From Onthophagus taurus (taxonomy: Eukaryota; Arthropoda; Insecta; Coleoptera; Scarabaeidae), in contig NC_091975.1 in NCBI RefSeq assembly GCF_036711975.1, positions 12,712,501-12,776,500 on the forward strand: DNA of 64,000 nucleotides, given 5' to 3'. The notes under the pieces were generated by a model. It saw only the letters and a list, made by a program, of their open reading frames with translations, made no database searches and was not told the DNA's origin. Positions 1 through 11,395 of this stretch are shown here, in pieces. Both the position numbers and the translations under genes were made by a program. The stretch's first letter is position 1. Every line of letters starts with the position of its first letter.

Positions 1-252
1 ATCTTCCTCAAAGGTGATGTTGAATTTGTTGGATTTTTGATACGTAATGTTGGAAGAATGCAAAATAACTTGTTTGGTTTCTTGAAGGACTTCGACGTTC
101 ATTTTAACGAATCCTGCGAATTTCTTGGTGGTTGGAAAATCATCGTGAATTGTTATGGAAATTTCGTACAAAATCGGTTTGACGATTTTTGGCAATCGAT
201 AGTCTTTTTGGCCACAAGCGAGGGCTAAAAAAAGGATTAATAAGTAGAACAT
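1..252 (-). CDS. Aminopeptidase N-like (M1 metallopeptidase), 5' coding part, truncated by window edge
   Basis: Reading the minus strand from ATG at 252 gives 84 open codons to base 1. Residues 1-14 are a hydrophobic signal peptide (MFYLLILFLALACG). The mature start YRLPKIVKPILYEISI matches the conserved opening of insect M1 aminopeptidases, where the N-terminal beta-barrel domain begins with a YRLP...P..Y motif. The following residues (strand-rich, with one N-glycosylation site, NIT) fit the same domain. In the family these are zinc exopeptidases of the gut brush border, often GPI-anchored, and are receptors for some Bt Cry proteins. The HExxH zinc site would lie beyond the window, so activity cannot be judged. 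The frame has no stop and no obvious splice donor before base 1. Only the N-terminus is available, so the subfamily is undetermined. Confidence 0.72.
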   Translation of the reverse strand, partial: MFYLLILFLALACGQKDYRLPKIVKPILYEISITIHDDFPTTKKFAGFVKMNVEVLQETKQVILHSSNITYQKSNKFNITFEED

Positions 253-428
253 GTTTGTAACAAAGTTTAGTTTTAACTTGTGGAAAAATAATGCACGTAT
301 CGCCTGTGGTATTTTAATAATGCGCAACCTTCGCTCAAGGTTGGAATGACAATTTACGTGGAAAATGTAGGTGGAAAAGTCCGGGTAAATAAATATTAAG
401 CTAAACGTATTATTGAAAGTATGCCAGT
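253..428 (-). promoter_or_regulatory. Presumed upstream region of the aminopeptidase gene
   Basis: This is unique AT-rich sequence between the aminopeptidase start codon and the first satellite monomer. It should hold the 5' UTR and core promoter of the minus-strand gene. I see no convincing TATA box or initiator, so this is assigned by position only. Confidence 0.3.
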
Positions 429-1860
429 TTAATTTGCTCTTTCAAGGTATTATAGGTGACACTTGGGAATCGGAGCTTGCTATAAAAAAATTTTTAGAAC
501 AAAAATTGTTGCAAATTTTATTGTTAACAATATTGTTCTCTTGCATTTTTGTTCTTAGATGCGTCAAAATTGAGATATACACGAAAATTTGATGAATTTG
601 TTGCTCTTTCAAGATATAGGTAACGTTTGGAAATCGGAGCTTGCCATAAAAAAACTTTTATAACAAAAGTTATTGCAAATTTTATTCTTAATAAGATCGC
701 TCTCTTGCATTATTGCTCTAAAATGCGTCAATATCGAGATATACACCAAATTTGATAAATTTGTTCCTCTTTCAAGATATAGGTAACATTTCGGAATCGG
801 AGCTTGCCATAAAAAAACTTTTATAACAAAAATTCTTGCAAATTTTATTGTTAACAATATCGTTCTCTTCCATTTTTGTTCTTAGATGCGTCAAAATTGA
901 GATATACACGAAAATTTGCTAAATTTGTTGCTCTTGCAAGATATTAAAGGTAACATATGGGAATCGGAGCTTACCATAAAAAAACTTTTGTAACAAAAAT
1001 TGTTGCAAATTTTATTCTTAACAATATCGCTATTTTACATTTTTGGTCATAAATGCGTCAATATCGAGATATACACGAAAATTTGATGAATTTGTTGCTC
1101 TTTCAAGACATAGGTAACATTTGGGAATCGGAGTTTGCCATAAAAATACTGTTATAACAAAAATTGTTGCAAATTTTATTCTTAACAATATCACTCTTTT
1201 GCATTTTTGCTCTTAAATGCGTCAAAATCGAGATATACACGAAAATTTGATGAATTTGTTTCTCTTTCAAGATATAGGTAAAATTTGGGAATCGGAGCTT
1301 GCCATAAAAAAACTTTTGTAACAAAAATTGTTGCAAATTTTATTGTTAACAATATTGCTCTCTTACATTTTTGCTCTTAAATGCGTCAATATCGAGATAT
1401 ACACGAAAATTTGCTAAATTTGTTGCTTTTTCGAGATATTAAAGGTGTTACCTGGGAATTGGAGCTTGCCATAAAAAAACTTTTATAACAAAAAATGTTG
1501 CAAGTTTTATTCTTAACAATATTGTTCTCTTGCACTTTTGCTCTTAAATACGTCAATATCGAGATATACACGAAAATTTGCTAGATTTGTTGCTCTTTCG
1601 AAATATTAAAGGTAACATTTGGAGATCGGAGCTTGCCATAAAAAAACTTTTATAACAAAAATTGTTGCAAATTTTATTGTTAACAATATTGCTCTCTTGC
1701 ATTTTTGCTCTTAGATGCGTCAATGTCGAGATATACACGAAAATTTGTTACTTTTTCAAGTTATTAAGGTAACATTTGGAAATCGGAGCTTGCTATGACA
1801 AAACTTTTATAATAAAAATTGTTGCAAATTTGATTGCTAACAATATTGCTTTCTTGCACT
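429..1860 (+). repeat. SatA satellite array, 164-bp subtype, about 9 copies
   Basis: The landmark CGGAGCTTGC recurs at 471, 635, 798, 965 and 1129 and onward, giving spacings of 163-167 bp. Each monomer holds ATCGGAGCTTGCCATAAAAA, then a TTGTTAACAATATTGCTCTC block, then TGCGTCAATATCGAGATATA. Short open frames on the minus strand are repeat shadows whose predicted peptides merely repeat each other. I define this direction as SatA forward. Confidence 0.93.
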
Positions 1861-3108
1861 TTTGCTCTTAGATACGTCAATGACGAGATTGGTACGAAAA
1901 TATAAAAATTTTATGAATTTGTTACTTTTTCAAGACAATGGTAAAACTCGGAAATCGGAGCAAGTTACAAAAAAAGTTTTAGAACTAAAGTTGTGGCAAA
2001 TTTTATTCTTAACAATATTACTCTCTTGCACTTTTGCTCTATTGTTCATAGATATCGAGAAAAATACAAGAATATGAGAATTTGATGAATTTGCTGCTTT
2101 TTCAAGACAATGGTAAAACTCGAAAATCGGAGCAAGTTACAAAAAAAATTTTAGAACTAAAGTTGTGGCAAACTTTATTCTTAACAATATTGCTTTGTTA
2201 CACTTTTGCTCTATTGTTCATAGATATCAAGAAAAATACAAGAATATGAAAATTTGATGAATTTGTTGTTTTTTCAAGGCAATGGTAAAACTCGGTAATC
2301 GGAGCAAGTTACAAAAAAAGTTTTAGAAGTAAAGTTGTGGCAAATTTTATTCTTAACAATATTACTCTCTTGCACTTTTGCTCTATTGTTCAAAGATATC
2401 GAGAAAAATACAAAAATATGAAAGTTTGATGAATTTGTTGCTTTTTCAAGACAATGATAAAACTCGGAAATCGGAGCAAGTTACAAAAGAAATATAGAAC
2501 TAGAGTTGTGACAAATTTTATTCTTAACAATATTGCTCTCTTGGATTTTTGCTCTATTGTTCATAGACATCGAGAAAAATACAAGAATATGAAAATTTGA
2601 TGAATTTGTTGTTTTTTCAAGGCAATGGTAAAACTCGGTAATCGGAGCAAGTTACAAAAAAAGTTTTAGAAGTAAAGTTGTGGCAAATTTTATTCTTAAC
2701 AATATTACTCTCTTGCACTTTTGCTCTATTGTTCAAAGATATCGAGAAAAATACAAAAGTATGAAAGTTTGATGAATTTGTTGCTTTTTCAAGACAATGA
2801 TAAAACTCGGAAATCGGAGCAAGTTACAAAAGAAATATAGAACTAGAGTTGTGACAAATTTTATTCTTAACAATATTGCTCTCTTGCACTTTTGCTCTAT
2901 TGTTCATAGATATCAAGAAAAATACAAGAATATGAAAATTGGATGAATTTGTTGCTTTTTCAAGTCAATGATAAAACTCGGAAATTGGAGCAAGTTACAA
3001 AAAAAGTTTTAGAACTAAAGTTGTGGCAAATTTTATTCTTAACAATATTACTCTCTTGCATTTTTGCTCTATTGTTCATAGATATGAAGAAAAATACAAG
3101 AATATGAA
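1861..3108 (+). repeat. SatA satellite array, 172-bp subtype, about 7 copies
   Basis: The CGGAGCAAG landmark recurs at 1956, 2128, 2300, 2472, 2643 and 2815 (171-172 bp). The subtype differs from the preceding 164-bp form by TTCAAGACAATGGTAAAACT and by CTATTGTTCATAGATATCGA. The monomers starting near 2280 and 2623 are almost identical to each other, as are those near 2450 and 2795. This shows a two-monomer higher-order repeat of about 343 bp. Confidence 0.92.
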
Positions 3109-3660
3109 CCAAATCCCTACATATTTCCAAGTTTTGCAAAAAGACTAATTGAGTACTCTAAGCAAATTTCTTATGTAACTGAACGTCCAGCTACACCCCC
3201 TCTTTGATATGTATAAAGAAAATTGTAAATGATTACAAGAATTTTTAATGTAGTACAAAATTAGCACATAAATATTGTGTAGAGTTTTAAAGAAAGAATA
3301 AATCCGGCCATATCATTATTCAAAAGTTATTATAGGTTATTTTATATTTATTATTTTTTTAGTTTTTTGCAAGTTCCAAATGTCGTCATCGAAAAAATTA
3401 CAACCTTTTAAAAAGAAAACCAATTATATATGATTATTTTGAAAATTACTTAGTGAATAATTAAGAAATATTAATTAGCTTGAGTTAACTAGATATTTCA
3501 ATACAAAAACAAACATTTCATAACTGCCATACTTTCAATAACTAACCGGTGAAGAACACATTACAATTAGCTTAATATATATTTATTTACGCAGACTTTT
3601 CTACCTTACATTTTCGAATAATATCCACTTAAATAATTATCATTCCAACCTTTTCAATCA
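3109..3660. other. Non-repetitive AT-rich spacer, no gene recognised
   Basis: This 550-bp stretch separates SatA from the SatB/SatC block. A short open frame near 3379 after a pyrimidine-rich AG looks accidental. I see no conserved protein, RNA gene or terminal repeat here. Confidence 0.5.
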
Positions 3661-4330
3661 ATTTTTTTTGTCATTCAAAATAACTTTATCATCAAACATT
3701 ACTTGTATGCATAGAAATAAAGTTAGCAGTTATAACCATATTCTAGTTAGGACGTGAAAATCCTCAAAATGCCAAAATTGAATACTTTCGTTGCTAAAGT
3801 AGGTGATAACTGACAAACTAAAGGTGATGCAGGAAAATTTTTTAGACATAAATTGTTTAGAATGAACCATAAAGACATAATCCATAACTAGAACTTGCTC
3901 GGTTGTAACAATATTCTAGTTAGGAAGTGAAAATCGTCAAAATGCCAAAATTGAATACTTTCGTTGCTAAAGTAGGTGATAACTGACAAATTAAAGGTGA
4001 TGCAGGAAAATCTTTTAGACATAAATTGTTTAGAATGAACCATAAAGACATTATCCATAACTAGAATTTGCTCATTTGTAACCATATTCTAGTTAGGAAG
4101 TGGAAATCGTCAAAATGCCAAAATTGAATACTTTCGTTGCTAAAGTAGGTGATAACTGACAAACTAAAGGTGATGCAGGAAAATCTTTTAGACATAAATT
4201 GTTTAGAATGAACCATAAAAACATAATCCATAACTAGAATTAGCTCAGTTGCAACCATATTCTAGTTAGGAAGTGAAAATCGTCAAAATGCCAAAATTGA
4301 ATACTTTCGTCGCTAAAGTCGGTAATAACA
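3661..4330 (+). repeat. SatC, 173-bp tandem repeat (about 3.4 copies) nested in a SatB monomer
   Basis: TTCTAGTTAGG recurs at 3741, 3914, 4087 and 4260, exactly 173 bp apart, with near-identical copies. The sequence before the array (3678-3722, ending ATGCATAGAAATAAAG) is a SatB fragment, and SatB resumes right after it. So SatC appears to have expanded inside SatB. The two 65-codon minus frames at 3888-4085 and 4061-4258 are copies of the repeat, not genes. Confidence 0.9.
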
Positions 4331-4811
4331 AAAAAACTTTATGGTAAAACGTATTACTTATTATGCATAGAAACAAAGATCAAAGTTTGAACTTTAATTT
4401 AATAAAAAAATCATTTCTTTGTTCCTAAAAATAAACTCGGTATGATTTTTTAAAGTTTAACAAAAATTTTCGATTTCTGCTACAATTAAACTATGGCGAT
4501 TTCCGATTTAACAAAAAAACTTAATCATAACACGTATTACTTATTATGCATAGAAATAAAGATCAATGTTTAAACTTTAATTTAATAAAAAAATCATTTT
4601 TTAGTTCCTAAAAATAAAGTCGTTATGATTTTTTAAAGTTTAACAAAGATTTTCGATTTTTGCTACAATTAAACATTAATATTTTTCAACTTTACAAAAA
4701 AACTTTATCATTAAATGTATTACTTATTACACATAGAAAGAAAGGTCAAAGTTTATGCTTTAATTTAATAAAAAAATCATTTCTTAAAGTTGATATGATT
4801 TTTTAAAGTTT
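4331..4811 (+). repeat. SatB repeat, about 184-bp units, 2.6 copies
   Basis: CATAGAAA followed by a GATCAAAGTTT-like block recurs near 4365, 4549 and 4731, giving a period of about 184 bp. Each unit ends with AAATAAA.TCG.TATGATTT and TTTAAAGTTT. The last unit joins SatA through the sequence AAAGTTTGATGAATTTGTTG. The same junction occurs near 20760 (inverted) and 26510. Confidence 0.85.
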
Positions 4812-6520
4812 GATGAATTTGTTGCTCTTTCAAGATATTAAAGGTAACACTTGAGAATCGGAGCTTGCCGTAAAAAAACTTTTATAACAAAAATTGTTGC
4901 AAATTTTATTGTTAACAATATTGCTCTCTTGCACTTTTGCTCCTAAATGCGTCAATATCGAGATATACACGAAAATTTGATGAATTTGTTGCTCTTTAGA
5001 GATATTAAAGGTAACATTCGGGAATCAGAGCTTGCCATAAAAAAACTTTTATAACAAAAATTGTTGCAAATTTTATTCTTAACAATATCACTCTCTTGCA
5101 TATTTGCTCTTAGATGCGTCAATATCGAGATATACACGAAATTTGATGAATTTGTTGCTCTTTCAAGATATAGGTAACATTTGGGAATCGGAACTTGCCA
5201 CAAAAAAACTTTTATAACAAAAATTGTTCCAAATTTTATTGTTAACAATATCACTCTCTAGCATTTTTGCTCTTAAATGCGTCAAAATCGAGATATACAC
5301 GAAAATTTGATGAATTTGTTGCTCTTTCAAGATATAGGTAACATTTGGGAATCGGAGCTTGCCATAAAAAAACTTTTATAACAAAAATTGTTGCAAATAT
5401 TATTGTTAACAATATTGCTCTCTTGTATTTTTGCTCTTAGATGCGTCAATATCGAGATATACACGAAATTTGATAAACTTGTTGCTCTTTCAAGATATTA
5501 AAGGTAACATTTGGGAATCGGAGCTTGCACATAAAAAAACTTTTATATGAAAAATTGTTGCAAATTTTATTCTTAACAATATTGCTCTCTTGCATTTTTG
5601 CTCTTAAATGCGTCAATATCGAGATATACACGAAAATTTGATGAATTTGTTGCTTTTTCAAGATATAGGTAACATTTGGGAATCGGAGCTTGCCATAAAA
5701 AAGCTTTTATAACAAAAATTGTTGCAAATATTATTGTTAACAATATTGCTCTCTTGCATTTTTGCTCTTAGATGCGTCAATATCGAGATATACACGAAAA
5801 TTTGATGAATTTGTTGCTTTTTCAAGATATTGAAGGTAACATTCGGGAATCGGAGCTTGCCATAAAAAAGCTTTTATAACAAAAATTGTTGCAAATATTA
5901 TTGTTAACAATATTGCTCTCTTGCATTTTTGCTCTTAGATGCGTCAATATCGAGATTTACACGAAAATTTGATGAATTTGTTGCTTTTTCAAGATATTGA
6001 AGGTAACATTCGGGAATCAGAGCTTGCCATAAAAAAACTTTTATAACAAAAATTGTTGCAAATTTTATTCTTAACAATATCGCTCCCTTACATTTTTGCT
6101 CTTAAATGCGTCAATATCGAGATATACACGAAAATTTGATGAATTTGTTGCACTTTCGAGATATTAAAGGTAACATTTGGGAATCGGAGCTTGCTATAAA
6201 AAAACTTTTGTAATAAAAATTGTTGCAAATTTTATTCTTAACAATATCGCTCTCTTACATTTTTGCTCTTTAATGCGTCAATATCAAGATATACACGAAA
6301 ATTTGCTAAATTTGTTGCTCTTTCAAGATATTAAAGGTAACATTTGGGAATAGGAGCTTGCCATAAAAAAAATTGTATAACAAAAATTGTTGCAAATCTT
6401 ATTGTTAACAATATTGCTCTCTTGCACTTTTGCTCTTAGATGCGTCAATATTGAGATAAATACGAAAATATGAAAATTTGCTGAATTTGTTGCTCTTTCA
6501 AGTTATTAAACGTAACACGT
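4812..6520 (+). repeat. SatA satellite array, forward, about 10 copies
   Basis: Monomers of about 164-167 bp match the array at 429-1860 (TCGGAGCTTGCCATAAAAAA, TGCGTCAATATCGAGATATA). The open frames at 4952-5254 and 5446-5661 on the minus strand translate the repeat itself and are not genes. Confidence 0.92.
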
Positions 6521-6780
6521 GGGAGCTCAAAGATTAAAGTTTAAGCTTTAATTTAACAATAACATCATTTCTTAGTTCTTAAAAATAAAGTTGTTCTGAT
6601 TGTTTAAAGCTTGACATTTTTCGATTTTACAAAAAAAATTGTTTAATCAAACGCATTTCTTATTATGCATAGAAACAATGATTAAAGTTTAAGCTTTAAT
6701 TTAGTAAATAAATCATTACTTAGTTCTTAAAAATAAAGTGTGTATTATTTTTCGATTTCTACCACAAATAGGATTTTACA
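6521..6780 (+). repeat. SatB remnants closing the SatA array
   Basis: Two diverged SatB units follow the array, with ATTATGCATAGAAACAATGA near 6662 and TTAGTTC TTAAAAATAAAGT blocks. With 4331-4811 they bracket the SatA array on both sides. Confidence 0.75.
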
Positions 6781-7048
6781 GAAACCTGTAATGTTTTCGC
6801 ATCAATAATCAAATAAATTTATTTCTTTATTATTAATAATAAATCTTATGTTTTTGTAGATAAAGCATTATTTTGATTTATTAATTGATTAAATTAATTA
6901 AAATACAAATTTAATTATTTAAATAAAAGGCAAACAAAGCGGTTTTTTGACAGTTTAAAACTGACATAAGAAATGTCAAAAATTTGTATACATAAATAAT
7001 CTTCTTAAAAAAAAAAATAACAACTTTTTTAGCGATATTTTAAATGAC
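6781..7048 (+). promoter_or_regulatory. Presumed promoter and 5' UTR of the DNAJC8 gene
   Basis: This unique sequence lies between SatB and the DNAJC8 start. Near 6948-6985 it contains TTTTTTGACAGTTTAAAACT and AAATGTCAAAA, a pair of TGACA/TGTCA motifs. Similar TGAC-type pairs lie just upstream of the C7orf25 homologue. No TATA box is evident. The assignment rests on position. Confidence 0.35.
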
Positions 7049-8048
7049 ATGGCACAACCGGCGGTTACGGAACGAAAAGAAGTAGCGTTTAACGAGTTTT
7101 ACACGGAGGTAAGCCCTTAAAACCCCCCCAAAAAAAAGTGAGGTTATCCCAACTCATTTTGCTTATTTTTAATTTTAGGTGAAAGAAATCGAGAAAAGAG
7201 ATTCCGTTTTAACACCAAAACAACAAATAGAGCGCCTATTACGACCTGGCTCGACGTATTTTAATTTAAACCCATTCGAAGTGCTCCAAGTTGAGCCAGA
7301 AATCCCCATCGAAGAAATTAAAAAGAAATATCGAAGGTTATCAATTTTAGTACATCCGGATAAGAACCAAGACGATGCAGAGCGTGCCCAACAGGCTTTT
7401 GAGGTGGTTAATAGGGCCTGGAGGACGCTAGAAAGTGAGGAATCTAGAAAAAAATGCATGGATATTGTTGAGGAGGCGAAAGGAAGGACTGATTTAATGG
7501 TGGGTAACTTAAAAATGAGAGAAAAGTTGGTTAATTTTGTTAATTGGATGGTTTTATATTCTCTTTGTGTGAGGTTTGGGTGAATTTTGTGATAACACTT
7601 ATAATATGGAGTTGTTTCATTGTTATAGTTGGCAGAAAAACGAAAGAAAGCAAAAAAAGAGGGAAAAGACTCTGTTCCTGAGGATGACCCCGAAAAGTAC
7701 AAACACGCCATTTATGTTCTGACAATGAAACTTTTTGCAGATATGGAAAGAAAGAGGCGAGAGCTAGCCGAAAGGGATCAAGAAGAAAGGAAAAGGAAAA
7801 GAGAACAAGAATTAGAAGAAGAGGAGAAACAAAAAGCTGAGAAGGAGTGGCAAAAAAATTTTGAAGTAATTAAATTTAAATTAATTTGATTTAATATTAA
7901 TTTAGTTATTTTTTTTTTCTTACTAAAGGAGTCGCGTCAAAATCGCGTCGAAAGTTGGCAATCCTTTAAGGCGGGATCTTCGAAATCGAAGTCGACGAAA
8001 AAAATGAAAATGTTTAAGCCGCCCAAAAACAAACCCGAATCTAGATAG
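7049..8048 (+). CDS. DNAJC8: DnaJ homologue subfamily C member 8 (spliceosome-associated J-protein), four exons, 245 aa
   Basis: Exons are 7049-7108, 7179-7499, 7629-7865 and 7929-8048, all phase 0 with GT/AG ends. The start is ATG at 7049; the ATG at 7044 is out of frame and soon stops. The J domain spans about residues 52-115 with the HPD triad at 79-81 (LVHPDKN). After it comes a long Lys/Glu/Arg-rich helix (about 128-206, ending EKEWQKNFE), then ESRQNRVESWQSFK and a basic tail. This order and the length (245 aa) match animal DNAJC8, a nuclear cochaperone that stimulates Hsp70 and associates with splicing factors. The donor after codon 127 was chosen because it keeps the family's spacing between the J domain and the helix; reading straight on adds unrelated residues. 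The last exons recur at 10902-11171. The long antisense frames over exons 2-3 are shadows. Confidence 0.93.
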
Positions 8049-8300
8049 AATACGATTTAAGTAAGATATTTATTTTTCATTACTTTCAATCACAAAGAAT
8101 ACCAAGATAAGCTCGTTTTTTTGCCTGGTTTTTTTGTCTTTCATCTTAGGTAAGAGTAATTTTTACTTTATTGTAAAAAAGGAGCCGATTTATCGATCAT
8201 TTCTCTTTTTTGTTATTGTATAACTTAGGATAAGTATAAATAAATGCTTTTTAAAAAAAAATGGGGTTTATTTATCCCAATAAAAAGTAACATTTATTAA
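8049..8300 (+). other. DNAJC8 3' UTR with polyadenylation signal
   Basis: The 3' UTR is unique until it meets SatD at about 8317. A canonical AATAAA lies at 8239-8244, about 190 bp after the stop codon. The whole stretch up to TTTATTTATCCCAA is copied at 11172-11395. Confidence 0.65.
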
Positions 8301-8316
8301 TTGTTTCTCAAATTGA

Positions 8317-10545
8317 AGGGATTTTTAGATTATAGTCAAATAGGTTCCAAATAGTCAATGTTGGAACAAAAATGATGATAGAAAATGTTTTTGGAGAGAT
8401 TAAAGAATATTTTGTAATAACAAAACTTTTTTCCCCTACTTTTATTTTTCGAGATATAATCCTACAATGATGTTCAAAACGTCAAAATCGGGGTTTTTAG
8501 ATTATAGTCAAATAGATTCGAAATAATCAATGTTGGAAGAAAAATGATGATAGATAATGTTTTTGGAGAGATTAAAGAATATTTTGTAATAACAAAACTT
8601 TTTTCCCCTACTTTTATTTTTCGAGATATAACCTAGAATGATGTTCAAAACGTCAAAATCGGGGTTTTTAGATTATAGTCAAATAGATTAGAAATAGTCA
8701 ATGCTGGAACAGAAATGATTATAGAAAACGTTTTTGGAGAGATTAAAGAATATCTTCTAATAACAAAACTTTTCTTCCATACTTTTATTTTTCGAGATAT
8801 AACCTAGAATGATGTTCAAAACGTCAAAATCGGGGTTTTTAGATTATAGTCAAATAAATTAGAAATAATCAATGCTGGAACAGAAATGATTATAGAAAAC
8901 GTTTTTGAAGAGATTAAAGAATATTTTCTAATAACAAAACTTTTTGCCCTACTTTTATTTTTCGAGATATAACCTAGAATGATGTTCAAAACGTCCAAAT
9001 CGGGGTTTTTAGATTATAGTCAAATAAATTAGAAATAGTCAATGCTGGAACAGAAATGATTATAGAAAACGTTTTTGGAGAGATTAAAGAATATTTTCTA
9101 ATAACAAAACTTTTTTCCCCTACTTTTATTTTTCGAGATATAATCTAGAATGATGTTCAAAACGTCAAAATCAGGGTTTTTAGATTATAGTCAAATAAAT
9201 TAGAAATAGTCAATGCTGGAACAGAAATGATTATAGAAAATGTTTTTGGAGAGATTAAAGAATATTTTGTAATAACAAAACTTTTTTCCCCTACTTTTAT
9301 TTTTCGAAATATAACCTAGAATGATGTTCAAAACGTCAAAATCGGGGTTTTTAGGTTATTGTCAAATAGGTTCGAAATAGTCAATGTCGGAACAAAAATG
9401 ATGATAGAAAATGTTTTTGGAGAAATTAAAGAATATTTTGTAATAACAAAACTTTTTTCCCCTACTTTTATTTTTCGAGATATAATCTAGAATGATGTTC
9501 AAAATGTCAAAATCGAATTTTTTAGATTATAATGAAATAGCTTCGAAATAATTGATGCTGGAACAGAAACGATTATGGAAAATGTTTTTGGAAATATTAC
9601 AGAGTATTTTCTAATAACAATACTTTTTTCCTACACTCTTAGTTTTTGAGATATAACCTCACTGCTGTTGAAACCGTCAAATTAGCGTTTTTTAGATTAT
9701 AGTCAAATAAATTAGAAATAGTCAATGCTGGAATATAAACGATTATGGGAAATGTTTTTGGGGATATTACCGAATATTTTCTAATAACAAAACTTTTTCC
9801 CCCACATTTAGTTTTTGAGATATAACCTCACTGCTGTTGAAACCGTCAAAATGGCGTTTTTGAGATTATACTCAAATAAATTAGAAATAGTCAATGCTGG
9901 AACATAAACGATTATGGGAAATGTTTTTGGGGATATTACAGAATATTTTCTAATAACAAAACTTTTTTCCCACACTCTTAGTTTTTGAGATATAACCTCA
10001 CTGCTGTTGAAACCGTCAAAATGACGTTTTTTAGATTATAGTCAAATAAATTAGAAATAGTCAATGCTGGAACATAAACAATTATGGGAAATGTTTTTGG
10101 GGATATTACAGAATATTTTCTAATTACAAAACTTTTTTCCCACACTCTTAGTTTTTGAGATATAACCTCACTGCTGTTGAAACCGTCAAAATGGCGTTTT
10201 TGAGATTATACTCAAATAAATTAGAAATAGTCAATGCTGGAACATAAACAATTATGGGAAATGTTTTTGGGGATATTACAGAATATTTTCTAATTACAAA
10301 ACTTTTTTCCCACACTCTTAGTTTTTGAGATATAACCTCACTGCTGTTGAAACCGTCAAAATAGCGTTTGTTAGATTATAGTCAAATAAATTAGAAATAG
10401 TCAATGCTAGAATATAAACAATTACGCGAAATGTTTTTGGGGATATTACAGAATATTTTCTAATAACAAAACTTTTTTCCCACACTCTTAGTTTTTGAGA
10501 TATAACCTCACTGCTGTTGAAACCGTCAAAATGGCAAAATTTTAA
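8317..10545 (+). repeat. SatD satellite array, 169-172 bp, about 13 copies in two subtypes
   Basis: GATTATAGTC-type landmarks lie at 8328, 8500, 8671, 8842, 9012, 9183, 9354, 9525, 9695, 9864, 10034, 10204 and 10374. Monomers up to about 9480 carry TTTTCGAGATATAACCTAGA. Later ones carry AGTTTTTGAGATATAACCTC and CTGCTGTTGAAACCGTCAAA. The subtype switch near 9500-9650 is sharp, which indicates block-wise expansion. The short minus frame at 8816-8998 is a repeat shadow. Confidence 0.93.
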
Positions 10546-10901
10546 TAAAAACGATTGAGTTAAAAAATTAATATCTCAAAAACTGAAAGAGATTTTCAAA
10601 AACGGCTTTGTTCATTGGAAATCGCATACTTTACTTGATAATTGGTGAAAATTTCATAAACATTTTCCAAGAAATCGATTTCTCACGATTTCTTGAAGTT
10701 TTTTATGTCATTATTTGACATTTTTTCTTCAGGAATTTTTTTCTCCAAAAGTATATCATCAAGTTCTATATTATTTTGATTACATCTTAAACTAGACTCT
10801 TTCAGCTTCAATTTGAGATATATTTCGTATCTTTATTCAAAAAACTAAATTCAAAATAATTTTTCGAATTTTTATCATTTTTGTAAAATTTCATCAAGAA
10901 A
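10546..10901. repeat. Fragments of SatE (forward) and SatF (inverted)
   Basis: 10546-10700 is a SatE unit (AATATCTCAAAAACTGAAAG, AAATCGATTT...CACGATTT). 10700-10870 is an inverted SatF unit (reverse of the ATCTCAAATTGAAGCTGAAA type). The stretch bridges the SatD array and the duplicated DNAJC8 exons. Confidence 0.7.
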
Positions 10902-11395
10902 ATCAAGAAAAAAGGAAGAGAAAAAGAGAACAAGAATTAGAAGAAGAGGAGAAACAAAAAGCTGAGAAGGAATGGCAAAAAAATTTCGAAGTAATCCGTT
11001 AAATTGAAATGAATTCGATTGAATACTAATTTAGTTATTTTTTTTTTATTACTAAAGGAGTCGCGTCAAAATCGCGTCGAAAGTTGGCAATCCTTTAAAC
11101 CTCCGAAATCGAAGTCGACGAAAAAAATGAATATGTTTAAGCCGCCCAAAAACAAACCCGAATCTAGATAGAATACGATTTAAGTAAGATATTTATTTTT
11201 AATTACTTTCAATCACAAAGAATACCAAGATAAGCTCGTTTTTTTTTGTCTTTCATCTTAGGTAAGAGTAATTTTTACTTTATTGTAAAAAAGGAGGCGG
11301 TTTTTCGATCATTTCTCTTTTTTGTTATTGTAGAACTTAGGATAAGTATAAATAAATGCTTTTTAAAAAAAATTGGGGTTTATTTATCCCAATTA
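10902..11395 (+). pseudogene. Duplicated DNAJC8 3' end: partial exon 3, intron 3, exon 4, 3' UTR
   Basis: This segment copies 7788-8285 with few changes. It includes the last part of exon 3 (to 10990, donor GT at 10991), intron 3, a complete exon 4 (11058-11171 with its AG acceptor and TAG stop) and the 3' UTR including AATAAA. The reading frame is preserved: the exon 3 remnant encodes the same EKEWQKNFE end. Exon 4 differs by an in-frame 6-bp shortening that replaces the AGSS-type stretch with a Pro pair, plus a Lys-to-Asn change. It lacks exons 1-2 and any promoter, so alone it is a gene fragment. It lies downstream of DNAJC8 on the same strand and could serve as an alternative terminal exon, though no transcript evidence is available here. 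Confidence 0.85.

Noticed and set aside
3379..3432. Short frame after a pyrimidine-rich AG that looked like a terminal exon
   Set aside because: Only 17 codons, no upstream exon, and no recognisable protein.
4952..5661. Minus-strand frames of 100 and 71 codons
   Set aside because: These are SatA repeat translations without codon bias or conserved domain.
3661..6780. Helitron as the carrier of the SatB/SatA composite
   Set aside because: I could not find a consistent TC start, or a CTRR end with an adjoining hairpin, at the block edges.
7175..7725. Minus-strand frames of 178 and 61 codons
   Set aside because: They are antisense to the well-supported DNAJC8 exons 2 and 3 and their intron.
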